A stretch of DNA of 64,000 nucleotides from Callipepla californica brunnescens (taxonomy: Eukaryota > Chordata > Aves > Galliformes > Odontophoridae): positions 20,517,368 to 20,581,367 of the forward strand of contig JALIRH010000004.1 of NCBI GenBank assembly GCA_023055505.1. Direction: 5' to 3'. This document shows positions 1 through 12,367 of the stretch, piece after piece (position 1 is the first letter of the stretch; each line of letters starts with the position of its first letter). The notes under the pieces are model-generated. The model made no database searches and had not been told where the DNA came from. It was given only the letters and a program-made list of their open reading frames with translations. Made by a program: the position numbers and the translations under genes.

Positions 1-1945
1 ACAAACAAATACAGTGATTAATTATTTTTTTGCTTCCCAAGTTGTCACTGGTGAGCAAGTAGCAAAGGTTCAAGGCTGGTCATTTATATTGAGATTAGAT
101 TAAAAAAAAACAAAAACAAAACAAAAACAAACCAACAAACAAAAAAAACCCCTACAAATTCCAATCTCCGAAATGTTTTCCAGATATTACAGTCTGCTCC
201 ACCCACAAAATAAATAAATAAATAAATAAAAGTTTAGAGCACACAAATGTAATAAAACACGTTGTCATAGCTCCTCTTTACAGTGATTCACAAAGCTGTT
301 CCCATTGATGTCCCAGTGTCCCAGTACTTGGACTGCCAAACAAACAGCAACCCTCTTCTTGGAAGGCCTGGAACAGAGCTCCATCAAATTAATCTGAAGA
401 TTTTAATTTTCAGAGGCTTTTGATCAGGCCTAGACTGAAGCGGCAGAGGACAGAGCAGAGAAAGAACAATAAATAGCTAATTATATGCCCTATCTTGGTG
501 TTTTATAATCAGTGACAAAATGTCAATTATTTTCACTAGTACTGGACTGAGTCCTAAAAGATCTTGCTAAACTGTTCTGCCGCTGTCTGAAGTCTTATAG
601 AAAAAACAATGCAGACAGGCTTCACTTTCCGCTTGGTGATGTCTGCCTGTTCTCAGCATAGTTAATCTCCCCTACCCCAGCACACTGTGCCTGTGTTCCA
701 GATAAAACACAGATTCTGAGTCCCTCAGAAACAGATGCAGCATCCCTGCTTCTCACAATCTTCAGTCCTTGTTAGAGGAGGGAGCTTGCCTGGCAATGAT
801 AACAATACAGTAAAGCTCTGAAGGGAAGAAGGAAGCTGACAACAACACGGCCAATATGAAGAAAGATCCTCCTGGAACAATTCCAGCTCTTCTCTGTTTA
901 CACATCCAAGCTTTTTCTCTCAGTAATCTCTCTAGACTCCCCTCAGAGATCTCCTGCTATTCACTGTGCAGTCAGAAGTCACCTGCTCTTAGCTGGACTT
1001 GGCACTGACTACACCAAAAGCCATTTAGGAAAGACAGAAGAGAGAAAAGTTGAAAGCAAAACTTCTGACAAGCAATTCCCACCCCCATGCCCCGCAAACA
1101 TTTATCCTTCTAACCTCAGTCCATTTATACACATTACTTCTGCTTAAGAAAAGTAATTTCGGTGCCAAAACATGCTCTTAGGTTAAGAAGTGTTATATTC
1201 AGCAGAGATTTAACTCTAGCGTGGTGAACATGGAGTCATTAAGATTTAGCTCTATTGAAATGGAAACTGAGACAGAAACCTTTCCAGTTCTTCCCTTTGG
1301 AATTGTAAGAAAATAAGATCAACTGCACTAGCATTAAAAAATCCTCTGGACCAACATGCCCTTGACAGCAAGTACTTGGAAACTTGAGGCACAATGTTGG
1401 CTCTCATTGACGCCCTTCAGTGTCAGGCAGCAAGGAAGCTGACACTCATCAAAGGACACATCACAGCCTGGCTGTGCACAGAAAAAAGCTAGCACTGAAA
1501 CAGAGCAACAGGGGCTGTCAAGACGATGATCCTTCTCTCTGTCTCAATAAAGTCTCACAGCACAACTCTCTCCAGTGGCTCAAGGCAGAGACAGTTCTTT
1601 TCCTGGATTCTGTCCTTATGCAACCCCCACGGGGCATGAGAAGGTGCCTGAATCCTGGCAGCGGTTGCTGTATGCCTATGGCTCAGATTTCTGACAAGGG
1701 ATTCTGGAATGAGATTTCCCTCATAGCATAATGAGGCATTTAGTCATTAACAAAAGAGCCTTCTGGGGCAGAACTCCAGCCGCATCTGAGATCTTGCCTC
1801 CACAAATAAATTTTTTTTTCCAGCACACAGGTTTAGTCTGAGGAGGAAGGGAAAGAGTTGCTTTCAAATACTGATCCAGTGATTTTTGGTTGCAGCAGTT
1901 TAAGGTTTCTGTTCATTCTTAGAGCAGGTTCCTTCTCTTTCCTAC
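1..1945. other. Non-coding stretch, possible 3' UTR of the coiled-coil exon
   Basis: I see no convincing exon here. The stretch has A-rich simple sequence near 101-150 and an AAAT-type microsatellite at about 208-230. If the minus-strand coiled-coil exon at 1950 is a terminal exon, this stretch would contain its 3' UTR. I found only a variant poly(A) hexamer (ATTAAA on the minus strand near 403), so this is weak. The small open frame at 1420-1731 (+) has no recognisable domain. Confidence 0.4.
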
Positions 1946-1949
1946 TGCT

Positions 1950-2258
1950 TCACAGCTGCCGGTTAAGCTTCTGTGCTTGCCGCTCCTTTGCCTCAAATGC
2001 AAACTTGGTGTCCTGCAACTGGGCAATAGCCTCCTTGGCTTCCTTCAGGTCCTGACAGATGTGCTCGTATTTCTCTGTCAGCTCCTTGTTCTCCCGCCGC
2101 AGCTCCTGTACCACCTGGTTCACCTCCTCTGTCTGCTTGGTGCAGTGGATCTTCAGCTGCTCTACTTCAGAGAGCATGATCTCCATATTCTTGACCAGTG
2201 ACTCTAGTTTCTCTTTTGACATGGTGTCAGGATCAGTTCTATTCAATCGTCCTAACCC
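1950..2258 (-). CDS. Coiled-coil exon of an unidentified protein (probable terminal exon)
   Basis: The minus-strand frame reads from near 2258 to a stop at 1950 and encodes about 100 residues. From the Met at 2223 it is a continuous charged heptad-like coiled coil (KLESLVKNMEIMLSEVEQLK, then ELRRENKELTEKYEHICQDL). Composition (E, K, Q, L rich, no Pro or Gly) is that of a real coiled coil and unlike random frames nearby. A possible acceptor (GGGTTTGGGTTAG) lies just upstream at about 2252-2264, giving an exon whose frame stays open through the Met. No donor precedes the stop, so it looks like a last exon, or the end of a short intronless gene. I do not recognise the family. In mammals PAPLN follows PSEN1, but this is not a papilin domain. 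I could not find upstream exons between 2.3 and 14 kb. Confidence 0.55.
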   Translation of the reverse strand, partial: GLGRLNRTDPDTMSKEKLESLVKNMEIMLSEVEQLKIHCTKQTEEVNQVVQELRRENKELTEKYEHICQDLKEAKEAIAQLQDTKFAFEAKERQAQKLNRQL

Positions 2259-2299
2259 AAACCCAAAAGGGATGAAGAGAGCAACCCTGTGTAACATGC

Positions 2300-5200
2300 A
2301 CCAGGAAGCCTAGCACTCACGGTCTTGTGGTCTCTTTTTATACTCCCTTCTGCTCATCCTCCTCCCTTCCCTTTCCTTCCCCAAAGTGTCTCTAATCTTC
2401 TTTGCTTGGTTAATCTACTTATTTTTATTGCGCTGTAGAAGGGCTGACAACCCCACGGTAACGTATGTGCTGTGCAGCAAAAGCCAGAGCAATAATGAGA
2501 CTCTATGCAGTCTGCCATAGAAAAACAGCTTTCATCTGAAGAATTCTCTTGGGAAGCTCATTAAAGTACAAAGAAAAGTCTTCATGCCAGACACCTACTC
2601 CTGTCCTGCAAACTCAGTCCCAAGAGTAGAGCCAGTCTTTCATCTTTGATATATCGAGGTAAGCAATCTTACAGCAATAGAAGCCAAGTGTAGGCAATGT
2701 AGCCAAATAAGAGAATTAGCATCAGTTTCTTTGCCTCTTTTCTAATCCTAATGTTTGGGTGACGTGAAAGGTACAAAACAATCATCCTTTTTATTTATTA
2801 CTTTTTCTTTGTTTCCAGAAGAAGCTCTAACCAGCAACTAACCCCTCAACAGCCTGCACCCCACCTTTTATTGAAGGAGTTCACAAAATTTATTCTCTTG
2901 GTTATCACAATCAGCGGGTACCACAGTTGCCATCATCATCATCGTCAGTAGCTGAACCATGTACCACTTGAAAGTGGCTTGTGTTCTCATAATGACATAA
3001 AGGCTAGAGATCATTAACTCTGGTTCTATTCCTCTTGGAGTCACTCCAACTTCACCTGTGACATACCAAGTGACCAACACTAAAGAGTTTCTCCCAAGAT
3101 ACTGCCAAACCATAGCCAGGTGCTGCCTGAACACATAAAAATTTCTTCCTGGCCATGCATGTCACCCCTCAGTGTCTCAAACTGCTGTTGAATGCTACTG
3201 TGAACTGTGAGACTCAGAACTAGGCATGTGTCCAGCAATACACTGCTTACTCAAGTCATGCCAGGCAGCAGGATGATCCCAGCAGCCACACAGGATTGAG
3301 GGAGTCTGGATGATTTTCTGAAGTTTGACGCAGACTTTTATGCATTCACAGATCTGACATAATATTATCCTGGAGAAAGTAATTTGGTTGAAAAGGTGTT
3401 ACTGTGTGTGGTTCTCCAAGAAAGATCCCATGCAACTGAACACTGATTGCCCTGTCAGAGGGCATAGACCACAGCAAAGACAAGAAAACTGGCTTGCCCC
3501 CGGATAACTTGCAAAGTAAGGCCAGACAAGAGTGTCTCATTCCTTCCTCCCTACATCCAGACCAGGACCATTTACTTCCGGCTGAGCATACATACCCATA
3601 GAAATGCAGTCCTGTTTGCCATACATTACCAACAGACATAGATCTGTCCTCACCTCACAGGAGTTACAGTTCAGTGAACAGTATTGCATGAGGATCATTA
3701 TTCCTGACTACTGTTCTGCAGCCAGTTTTCTTATAAAAGGCACCCGGGTAAGATACTGTAGCCCCATTACATACATCCAGTACCAGATTGGGAGAGAACG
3801 CACATTTTACATGCATAGCTCGTAGAAATACCTTTTTCCTCCAGCCTTTGACCTTTAAACAAAATATTTCATTTTTTCAACTATGGAGAGCTTCAGATAC
3901 TAACATCTCACAATTCATTTCCCCCCTTTTCCCCTTTCTAGGCTCAAAGAAATGAAGCATTTTCTTCCGGGAATACTGGATGAAAGCACTGCTGGACACT
4001 GGCCAGTTCCGACAGTGTTCAAAGGTCTAGGACGTCTCACAGCTGGAGGTTAAAGAGTCACTCACAAAGACAGCCATCCTACTGCCTCTCACACAAGTGC
4101 ACCAGTGGGCCCCCCTCATGCTGGCAGATGGAGCGTTTTGCACTGCACTTTGAAATGAGTAGAGAGAGTGACATCTTTCACAGATGAAAAGAGAGTGGGA
4201 GAATCTAAACATAATTAGAATATGTCCTAAAGTCCTTGAAGAAACATTTGCACTGGCTGTCAGCCCAGATCCCACGTGATGCACATGGCACTGGAACAGG
4301 CTGGAACAAGTCGCAGCATTACAAAACAGCAGGTCTTCATTAGTGAGGAATCTTCCCTGTCTAAACAACTGTACACAAGGCACCCAAACATTTTAAATCA
4401 AGCAGAATTACAATGATGCATAAAGGGAGTGCCATAGAGGTAATTCACTTGGATATTAGTAATTGATACACCACCTCTCACTATATTACACTCAAAATTA
4501 TTTAAGTTGCCTTGGATACAGACAGAATCTTGGCAAGAGAACTGGGTAAGAGACGCTACTAAAATAGCAATGTAATGTTAAAACAAGGAGTAGCATGACA
4601 TAAGTTTCTGACAAAGGAAGATGGGAATTATTAGGGTTGGTTTGTTTCAAAATCTTCTTTGATGAAGTAAGACATAGGAATTAAAAGCATGCTTGATTAA
4701 ATTGTAACTGCAGAATAATGTAAAAATTAAGCTAGAGAAAAAGATTAATCTAGGTTGTATTTTTTAAATTATTTATTTATTTATTTATTTACCTTTTATC
4801 AGTGGTGGACTCTACTCTTGTAGGGGAACTGGAGGCAGAGGTAAACACCAAGAGTGGATTCATCCGGGAAAAATGCAGAACAGCATACCTGGGAAAAAAC
4901 AATTCAAACCACAGGAATTCAGTGCACAATGACATGTAGCAAACAGCAGAACTAGGGGCAGAGGGAAAATAACCAGACTGGCAGATGGGAATTAATGGTA
5001 TAACATAGCAGGGGAAAATTAAGCACTGTTAGGCTTTACCACATAGAGACACTGCACCACAGAGGGATGAGGTACCTTCAGCAACTCCCTCCCTCCAGCC
5101 CACAGGAGGAGGACAGAAATTTTTCATTCTGGACATCTTAGTAAAAGGGTTTAAAAAAAATTTTTTTTTTGAAACTGAGACAAGTGACCAGAGAAAATGC

Positions 5201-8089
5201 TGATTTCAAAAAAAAAAAAAAAAAATCAGTAGAACTTGGGAAGCAGGTTTAGGGAAAAGGATTTAAAAACTACATGGTCAGATATTTCTAGGATAGTTTT
5301 CCAGTTATGCCCTGGTCCCTTCATATTCTAGGGAAGACATCTCAGCCAGAAGGATGCCTCCATAATTATTAAGGGCCTCGCTCTCTATTCAGCACTATTA
5401 AAACACCAATGATTTCTATGCACTCAGGCTGGCGCCAGTCTGGTTATTTCAGAATTATATGAAAGCAGGAAAACTTGCTGTTCACATTCTCACTATAGTA
5501 TAGACTACTACATTTAGAGACAACATTTCCTATTTGCTTGTCCTTGCATGTTTTTCTCTATTCCACCATTCCCACCTACACATGGATTTGAAAAAGAAAA
5601 AAAAACTGGAAAGGCAGAGAGAATCAAAAGCAAAGCAAGGTATCAACCATTGGAAACATTCACTCTTGGCTATTGTGAATGGCAGGAAAATTGTAGAAAG
5701 CATTGGTGGAAGTGAAATGTCTGGTGCTTTGCCATAAGGACTGGGAGCTATCACATCTGACCATACCCAACTATGCTGATCTTAGCACTAGAAGCAAGTG
5801 AGAGAGTACGAGGTTACCAAACCGAGTATGGTTCATGTGAGACATGAGTCTTCTGCACTAGACTCTGGGCCGAAGAGGATCAATCATTCCTATTACCCAG
5901 AGGCACACACAAGCCAGAAATGCAGTTTTCTGTCAAGAGCACACCTCTGAGAGACTCTCAGGAGCAGACACAAAAACCATACCTTTTAAATATCTGTCTG
6001 AAAGCAGACTGCAGACATTCCAGTTTCTGGATTATTCCAGAGAGGTTCTGGGAACATTTGTGGTGTAAATCAGTAACCTATCTCACTCTCTAGGGTTTTT
6101 TCAGCAAAACAAGGAGGACAATTCACTAATGGAGATTTTTGCACGGGAAGAAAACTTCTAACTCCAACAATAAAGGCTTCTAAATTACTGCTTGGGCTGA
6201 CATAGGCAACCATGTAAACCCTGAGGAATAAGAAGTAAAGCTACAAACCAGTATCTCATCTCAGGCATACGCTATCTGTTTCTAGTTTTATCAGAGAAAT
6301 ACAGCAGAAGACAGTAATTGACTATCTCATAGCAGCTATAAGTTTATCATCCCCAGCTAGTAATGACCAGTATTTCAACGATTTGTATGAATATGTTCAG
6401 TGTATCTAGCTCTAGTGATAGTGTTAGAGCTCTCAGTACTGTTTTCTCATGCAGCCTGTTCATTTATCCCTGGCTTATCCCCAGCAATGTGTCTTACAGC
6501 CAGTGCACTATGCATAAGCTCTGTGCTTCTCCAGCTAGGAAGTCTACTTGGGTAAATGCATTACGCAAGCAAACTCATTACAAGATTAAGCATAAAGAGC
6601 TCTCATCTCTATAATTATAGTAAAACCATTTGAAGAAAAAAAAACAACACTAAAGACCAAGTAGCACCTGCAGGCACTGACCAACCCTGTGAAAGAATGG
6701 GAGACATTTGTACCTAGCTGTTCTGTTTGCTTCCAAGAAAAGAAAAACAATGTGAGTGTCAAAATACTACTGTGTGGGACTGATAGAACAATGATCTCAC
6801 ACCATGGAGCTTAAAGACTATTGATAAAATCTGCTTGTATTAACACATGAAAATAATTTAGCAAATATCATAAGTACTAATCATATCTCACACTATTTGG
6901 CAGAGGTTGAGTTTAGCTTGGTGTAAAATTACATGATTTATAAGTTCAAAATACTGCACTAAAAGGATACTCATATAAAATTCTGACCAAAACGCTTGCC
7001 AAAATTTAAAATAGGATGCCTCAATATTACAAGTGTCTATAGAAAAGATTTGCTGATACAGAGGTACTTTTTCCATTTAATTACCACTCCAATAAAAAGA
7101 TTTAAGATTTAATTCAGCTTACTATGGCTTAGTAAAGAAAAACTGATACCTCTAGCAGAGTTATCCCCAAATTGTCACATCTGAGAAATCAGCTGGGTAG
7201 TGTAAATAAATATGTAACAGTGCCAGATTGTTTTTATAAACTGAAGAGAACCATAATCCACTAGCCTTTTTATCATCCTAAGAAGAGGAAAAAAATCTTG
7301 TGTCTTCAGGTTAAATAAAATTTGAATTATTATTTTTAAAAATGTTAAGAATGATTTAAAATAAAAGCTGGTTTAAAATAAATCCTTCATTCAGAGTTCC
7401 AATTAGAAAGGTTCCAGAGTCCCTCTAAAGAGTTCTGCTGGGAAGACATCCTCCAATCTACCTCATGAATATTACAAAAACACTACACACTTAGCAAACC
7501 AGCCTTCTTGCTTGGACTTTGGAAAAACACTGGAGAGGGATATATGTGCCTTACAAGTAGCTTGGAGAAGCCCTGTTCATGAAGAAGAAAATGAAACCCA
7601 GTTGTAATCTTTAGCATAGATCATCTCTTTGAAGGCCAGTGTTGACCTCTGTATGCCTCAGCCTTTCATAATGAAAGCATATGCAGCACCACTCAAAAAC
7701 TGATCTCCGATCGCTCTTTTGGCCATCCTAGTCCACAGACCAAATCAAAGAATACCCTGCCAGTGACCATGCTCAGCCAGCCCTGAGGAGGCCAGGGAAG
7801 CAGGCATAGAAGAGGTTGAGGAGTGTGTGAAGCCTGGCAGAGTCTGCAAGTGGTGGTCTGGGCAAGGGACCACTCAGGACCAGCTGAGAGGATTTCACTC
7901 CCTGCCATGCTCCTTGGCTTGTGCCACAGCTGGGAAGTGGTCATTGCTCCCTCCCCACAGTGTCTGAGATCAACACTGTGAAACGAAGGGGAAAGAGGAA
8001 GGAACCATTTTCCCTCATCCCTCAGTGTGGATGGTGCCAGCCAAAACCTGGAAGGGGAGATCAGTTTGCACAGGAATCAAATGATGGTC
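2300..8089. other. Intergenic or intronic sequence without a supported gene
   Basis: No open frame here has codon use, domain content or splice context that would support a gene. It contains an ATTT-type microsatellite at about 4768-4791, an A/T homopolymer pair at about 5150-5170, and an A run at about 5209-5224. If the coiled-coil exon at about 2 kb belongs to a spliced gene, upstream exons could lie here, but I could not identify any. Confidence 0.4.
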
Positions 8090-8090
8090 A

Positions 8091-8215
8091 TAGAATCAAG
8101 GGGTTGGAAGGGACCTCAAGAGATCATCGAGTCCAACCCCCCTGACAAAGCAGGTTCCCTACACCAGGTCCAGGTACCTCAGTGAGTGAGGCACCCTGAA
8201 CAAATGGTTCAGTGG
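8091..8215 (-). mobile_element. CR1 LINE, 3'-terminal fragment
   Basis: On the plus strand the sequence starts TCATAGAATC, followed by GGTTGGAAGGGACCTC, a 'gatcatcgagtccaaccccc' block and then 'gcaggttccctacaccaggtc'. This is the reverse complement of the conserved 3' end of avian CR1 retrotransposons, which end in ATTCTATG-type repeats. The element therefore lies on the minus strand. It is strongly 5'-truncated, as is usual for CR1, and carries no coding capacity. Confidence 0.88.
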
Positions 8216-11200
8216 CAGCATCAGAGATCAAACAAAACTCACGAAATGGGTATGTGGTTATTCCAAAGTGCTAAAGCTACAATGGCACTTCAGTCAAGAG
8301 GGTATCACAGTTTCCGTAGTAACTGGTTGGCCTCCTTCTAATGCAAGCAATTCATCCCCACACACAAAGACACGAGGAGCAGTCAACGGTTTGTCTATTA
8401 CATCTCTCCACATTATGAAGAACTAAGGGCTGCTGAAAGGGAGGGGAAAGAACAAAAATCTATTACCTATGATCAAAACTTTGTAGAGGGGTAAATATCT
8501 ATTATTTTACATTGGCAACTAACTAACTAAACTTGTAAACATTATTTTATTTATTCAGCCATGTAACTTGTCATAAAGACTGAGGGCCCATCTAGTCAGA
8601 ATGTGACTTCAGGAAAACAAACAAAAATCCTCAAACTGCTGCCATTATTCAGTACATGTGAAACAAATACTAGCTCAAACTAAACAAATGCATTGCTTCT
8701 AATTTTAAGTGAGATTATGTAATCCAGTACTGTAGCCAGACTACACTTAATAAATTAGTAATAGAACAGTTTTCAGTAATATTGAGGAATTAGATCTGGT
8801 GAGAAGGAAGGTCTCTTTTAGTTCTAGACACATATAAACAATCTCTTACATCATCTGTTCTTTCAAATGCAAAGTTCTGTTGTAATAATTATTTTGATCC
8901 CACATTTAAAATTCTCACTATGTAGCTAAACAGACATTCCAAAAAAGGTGAAGAATGTCAGTTTTCACATGTTTCTCTTGACATCACTACTTGTTGTACA
9001 TTTAAGAAAAGTATCTAAATACTTGAAGAAATTTTTAAGTGCATTAATTTCAAGAACTACAGACTTCACAGCAGTATTCAAATAAGACTCAGCGCTGTTC
9101 ATGAAGCCTCAGGAACTCTTAAGGAATGGAAACATTCAGGATGAAAGGACTTCTTCAAAAAAGATGTTTTTAAACTACGAGAGATCAATTATATTGGCAT
9201 GCTCTTGCCCCAAAAGACCTAGGAACAGTTTCATTTAATTATGACAACAATTGACAGTGTCAATACACCACCAAAAATGGAGGCTAGCTTCCCAGGTGAT
9301 GGTCCTCCTACTAGCTTGTCATGAGATCTGTCCCTAGCAAATAATAATTGAATGCTATCGAAGTAGACAAAAGCACCAAACTTTGTGGTGACAACAAGTA
9401 GCATATTTTTCAGTGCTGTATTCCTAGTTCCCTGTCACAGAAACAGCCTCGACAATCTTTAAGTAGATTAAGTACAAAACAGCTTCATCTCCACAGGAAG
9501 TGGGATTAAAAGGTTTACTGCTACTATGACAACAGCCAGGTTCTTAAAATAGTTTTGAAACCTTAGCAGTGACTGGAAATGTGTACGTCGCCCCTGTAGG
9601 ATTCATCATGTACTAAATGCAGTCTTCCAAAAGGAAACCGTATTTTATAACAGCCTACTATTTTTACACATGCATTTTTTATCATGCTTTTTAATCTCTT
9701 GTTATGAGCACTAAAAATAGCAGTAAAAAAGGCACTGCGCTGCCACGTGGCTGTGATTACAGTTTTAGAAGCGATTATTGCTATAGATACCAGGACAGAC
9801 ATTGCTCTCTCACTTCTGCTCTAACATAGTAAGTGTTTCTTGTTTCTCTTGTCCTGACAGTAACCAAGCCCCTTACTAAACAGAATGCATTGGGGACCAG
9901 CCATCCCATGTGCTCAGTGCTGCCAGACACCAGCCATTTATGATCTTAAAAGATCACCCCCTTGACACCCACAGGTATTCTACTGCATCTCACTTGGAAT
10001 TAGCTCCTTCCTCAGAGGTAACAACTGAACACACAACTTGTTAATTTGAAAACAGGACTAGGACACAATTTTGCTCATAACCTGAGGGTAACAGGATGGC
10101 CTCCATTTCAGTATGCTATTCAATCAGTACTTAGCATTTTATTGTTGAATATGCCTAAATAAGCAATTGATTCAATTGGATGTGCAGCTACTGCTTATTA
10201 TGAACATTTAATCAAGCTCTGAGGCATTCTCCAAGCATGTTCACGCTGACTTGTACAATAAAAAGAGTAAGTAGTGCAATGCTTAATTCTGACTGCAGCA
10301 TCACCCAGATCAAAGCACGTAACCCTTATCTGAAATTACTGAAATCAGAAAATTAATATAGACACAGAACTATTCATTACTCTAGTCAGTGTAGATTAAA
10401 AGCATATTTTAAAACAAAGAAAAAGTAAGTCTAATCCAATTACATTGGTGCTATGCATTAATGTCTATTGCTGCCAAGCTGAATTCATCTTCCTGAAGCA
10501 AACTGAACTTTTTTTTTTTTTTTTTTTTTTTTAGGATGACCAAATTCAGGAAGCAGCAGGTTGTTTCCTTATTGCAAAAAGAGTTGTTAGCTCAAGTCAA
10601 TGGAGGGTGACTCTTTTATCTCCTGACGTTTACAGGACGGAATTTGCCCTTTAATATATTTTTAAACACAATTTCTAGGTAATTAAAAAATACCTGATAG
10701 TGACTACTCAGACCAAGCTGAACTCTCCATGTAAGCTGATGCTGTCAATCATATAAACTTATCTACCCGTTCCTAAAAGATTACATTAAAAATGTAATGG
10801 AAGAAACAATGTAAGAATGTAAGAAACAATGTAAGAAAACAAATCGGTAATTAAATTAGAAAATTAGAAACGTATCTCAAACTTCAGTATTGAACTCCAG
10901 TAAGATAAATCCATGTGTTTTGGCACTGCTATCAACTGCAGCTGCACCGTACAAGCTCCGTGCTTTTAGAATTTACAGTAACTAAAGTAAGAAGCCTTTT
11001 AAAAACTTTTTTTTTTTTTTTAACTTCAATTTAGGGTTTATCTGTTAGCTGAAACAGTGCATCCAACAGCTATGGCAGCAAGTAGTTCCAGTTTGAGTGC
11101 TTGCTCTGTTTCTTGAGGAAACAATCTACAAAGTGCAGATTTTTACTGAATACTTTTCTTCATATAATTTGAAAAAATCCCAAAGCTTCCTCTTTCTATT

Positions 11201-11285
11201 TGTGATGTAACAGTTGCATTCACGACAAATTAATCACAATTATTTGTTCTGTTCTTGTTATCATACAATGGAAATCTTACGTTCA
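8216..11285. other. Intergenic sequence, nothing recognised
   Basis: I see no exon with splice context and no recognisable repeat apart from a 20-plus T run at about 10510-10532. The sequence is AT-rich, with many stops in all frames. Confidence 0.4.
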
Positions 11286-11289
11286 TACA

Positions 11290-11833
11290 GAATCGTTTAG
11301 GTTTTGAGCATCTTCACAGAGACTCCACAACAGTTCCAGGTTATCTGTCCAGTGTTTGTTCACACTCACAGTAAAAAAGTATTTTCTTATGCTTAGATTC
11401 AATTTCCTGGTATTTAATTTGTAACTATTGCATCTTGTCTGTGAGTGCTATTGGGAGAAGTCTGGCTCTCTTGTCTTCATTCCCTCCCATCAGGAGTTTA
11501 TATATACCAGTAAGATCTTCCATGAGCCTTCTATTCTCCAGACTAAACAGTTCCAGCACTCAAGACTTTTTTCTATGACTGATGTCCAGTTCCCTTCACT
11601 ACTTCTGTGGCCCTGCCTTGGATTTTCTCTGTTAAGACCTGTCTTTCTTGTACTCAGGAACTCAGGATTGGACACACTACACTAGAATTGGCCTGACCAG
11701 CACTGCAGACAGGTAGAATCAACTCCATTGATCTGTTGACATATTTCCTCACAGTGCCACCCCCAGGCTGCAAGGATGTAAGGGTGCATCGTTGGCTCAT
11801 AAGGTCCCTCTCTCCAAGCCGCTTTCCAGCTGG
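11290..11833 (-). mobile_element. Old CR1 LINE, 3' part (left of the LTR insertion)
   Basis: The plus strand carries the reverse complement of CR1 3' sequence in diverged form: 'cacactcacagtaaaaaagtattttctt', then 'gagccttctattctccagactaaacag', then 'ctcaggattggacacactac' (each a standard block of CR1). Together with 12368-13660 it forms one element interrupted by a solo LTR. Divergence is much higher than in the copy at 41.4-42.1 kb, so this is an older insertion. Reading frames in it are broken. Confidence 0.85.
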
Positions 11834-12362
11834 TGTCATGGTTTTATGATTTTTGTTACCAGTGTTCCACATTATAACATTATGTGAGGCACTGGGAGTT
11901 AAAGAGTTATGCTCTAAGTCCATGGACTGCCAAATTTCTGGGTACCCGGCTCTCAGAGAATAACTACATACCCCAGAGGCTTTGCATTCCCGTTTTCCAC
12001 CCAGAGGGAAAGATAAAACTGCATGTAAGTCCTGGAGACTTCCTCTTATACTGTTCATCTCAGCAGAGGAGGTTCCCTAGCCATTCTGCCTTCAGCTTTA
12101 GTGTAAAGCCTTCAGTTTTGGACGCTCTTTCTCTAATTTTATTTATTAGTATCAATTTCAATTATATTGTGTTATTTTGCACTCTGATATCCTATTTAGT
12201 AAATTAGTTTGCCTCCTCAGATCATTGCTGCTGTTTTGTTTTTAGACCCTTCTCCCTATCCTCTCCCTTTTACCTCTTCCCCTTTCCTGTGGCATGAGTC
12301 TCTGGGTCCCCCACCCTATTAAGTCACAGAACTGGGTCAAATCAGCCCATAAACAGTTGACA
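11834..12362. mobile_element. Solo LTR of an endogenous retrovirus, with target-site duplication
   Basis: The 529-bp segment begins TGTCATGG and ends GTTGACA, so its ends form the TG...CA termini and a perfect TGTCA/TGACA inverted repeat typical of retroviral LTRs. It is flanked on both sides by the same 5 bp, GCTGG (11829-11833 and 12363-12367). No second LTR, primer-binding site, gag, pol or env lies beside it, so this is a solo LTR left by recombination between two LTRs. A 5-bp duplication fits ERVL-like or some ERV1 groups; I cannot name the family or give its transcriptional direction with confidence. It sits inside the older CR1. Confidence 0.85.
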
Positions 12363-12367
12363 GCTGG

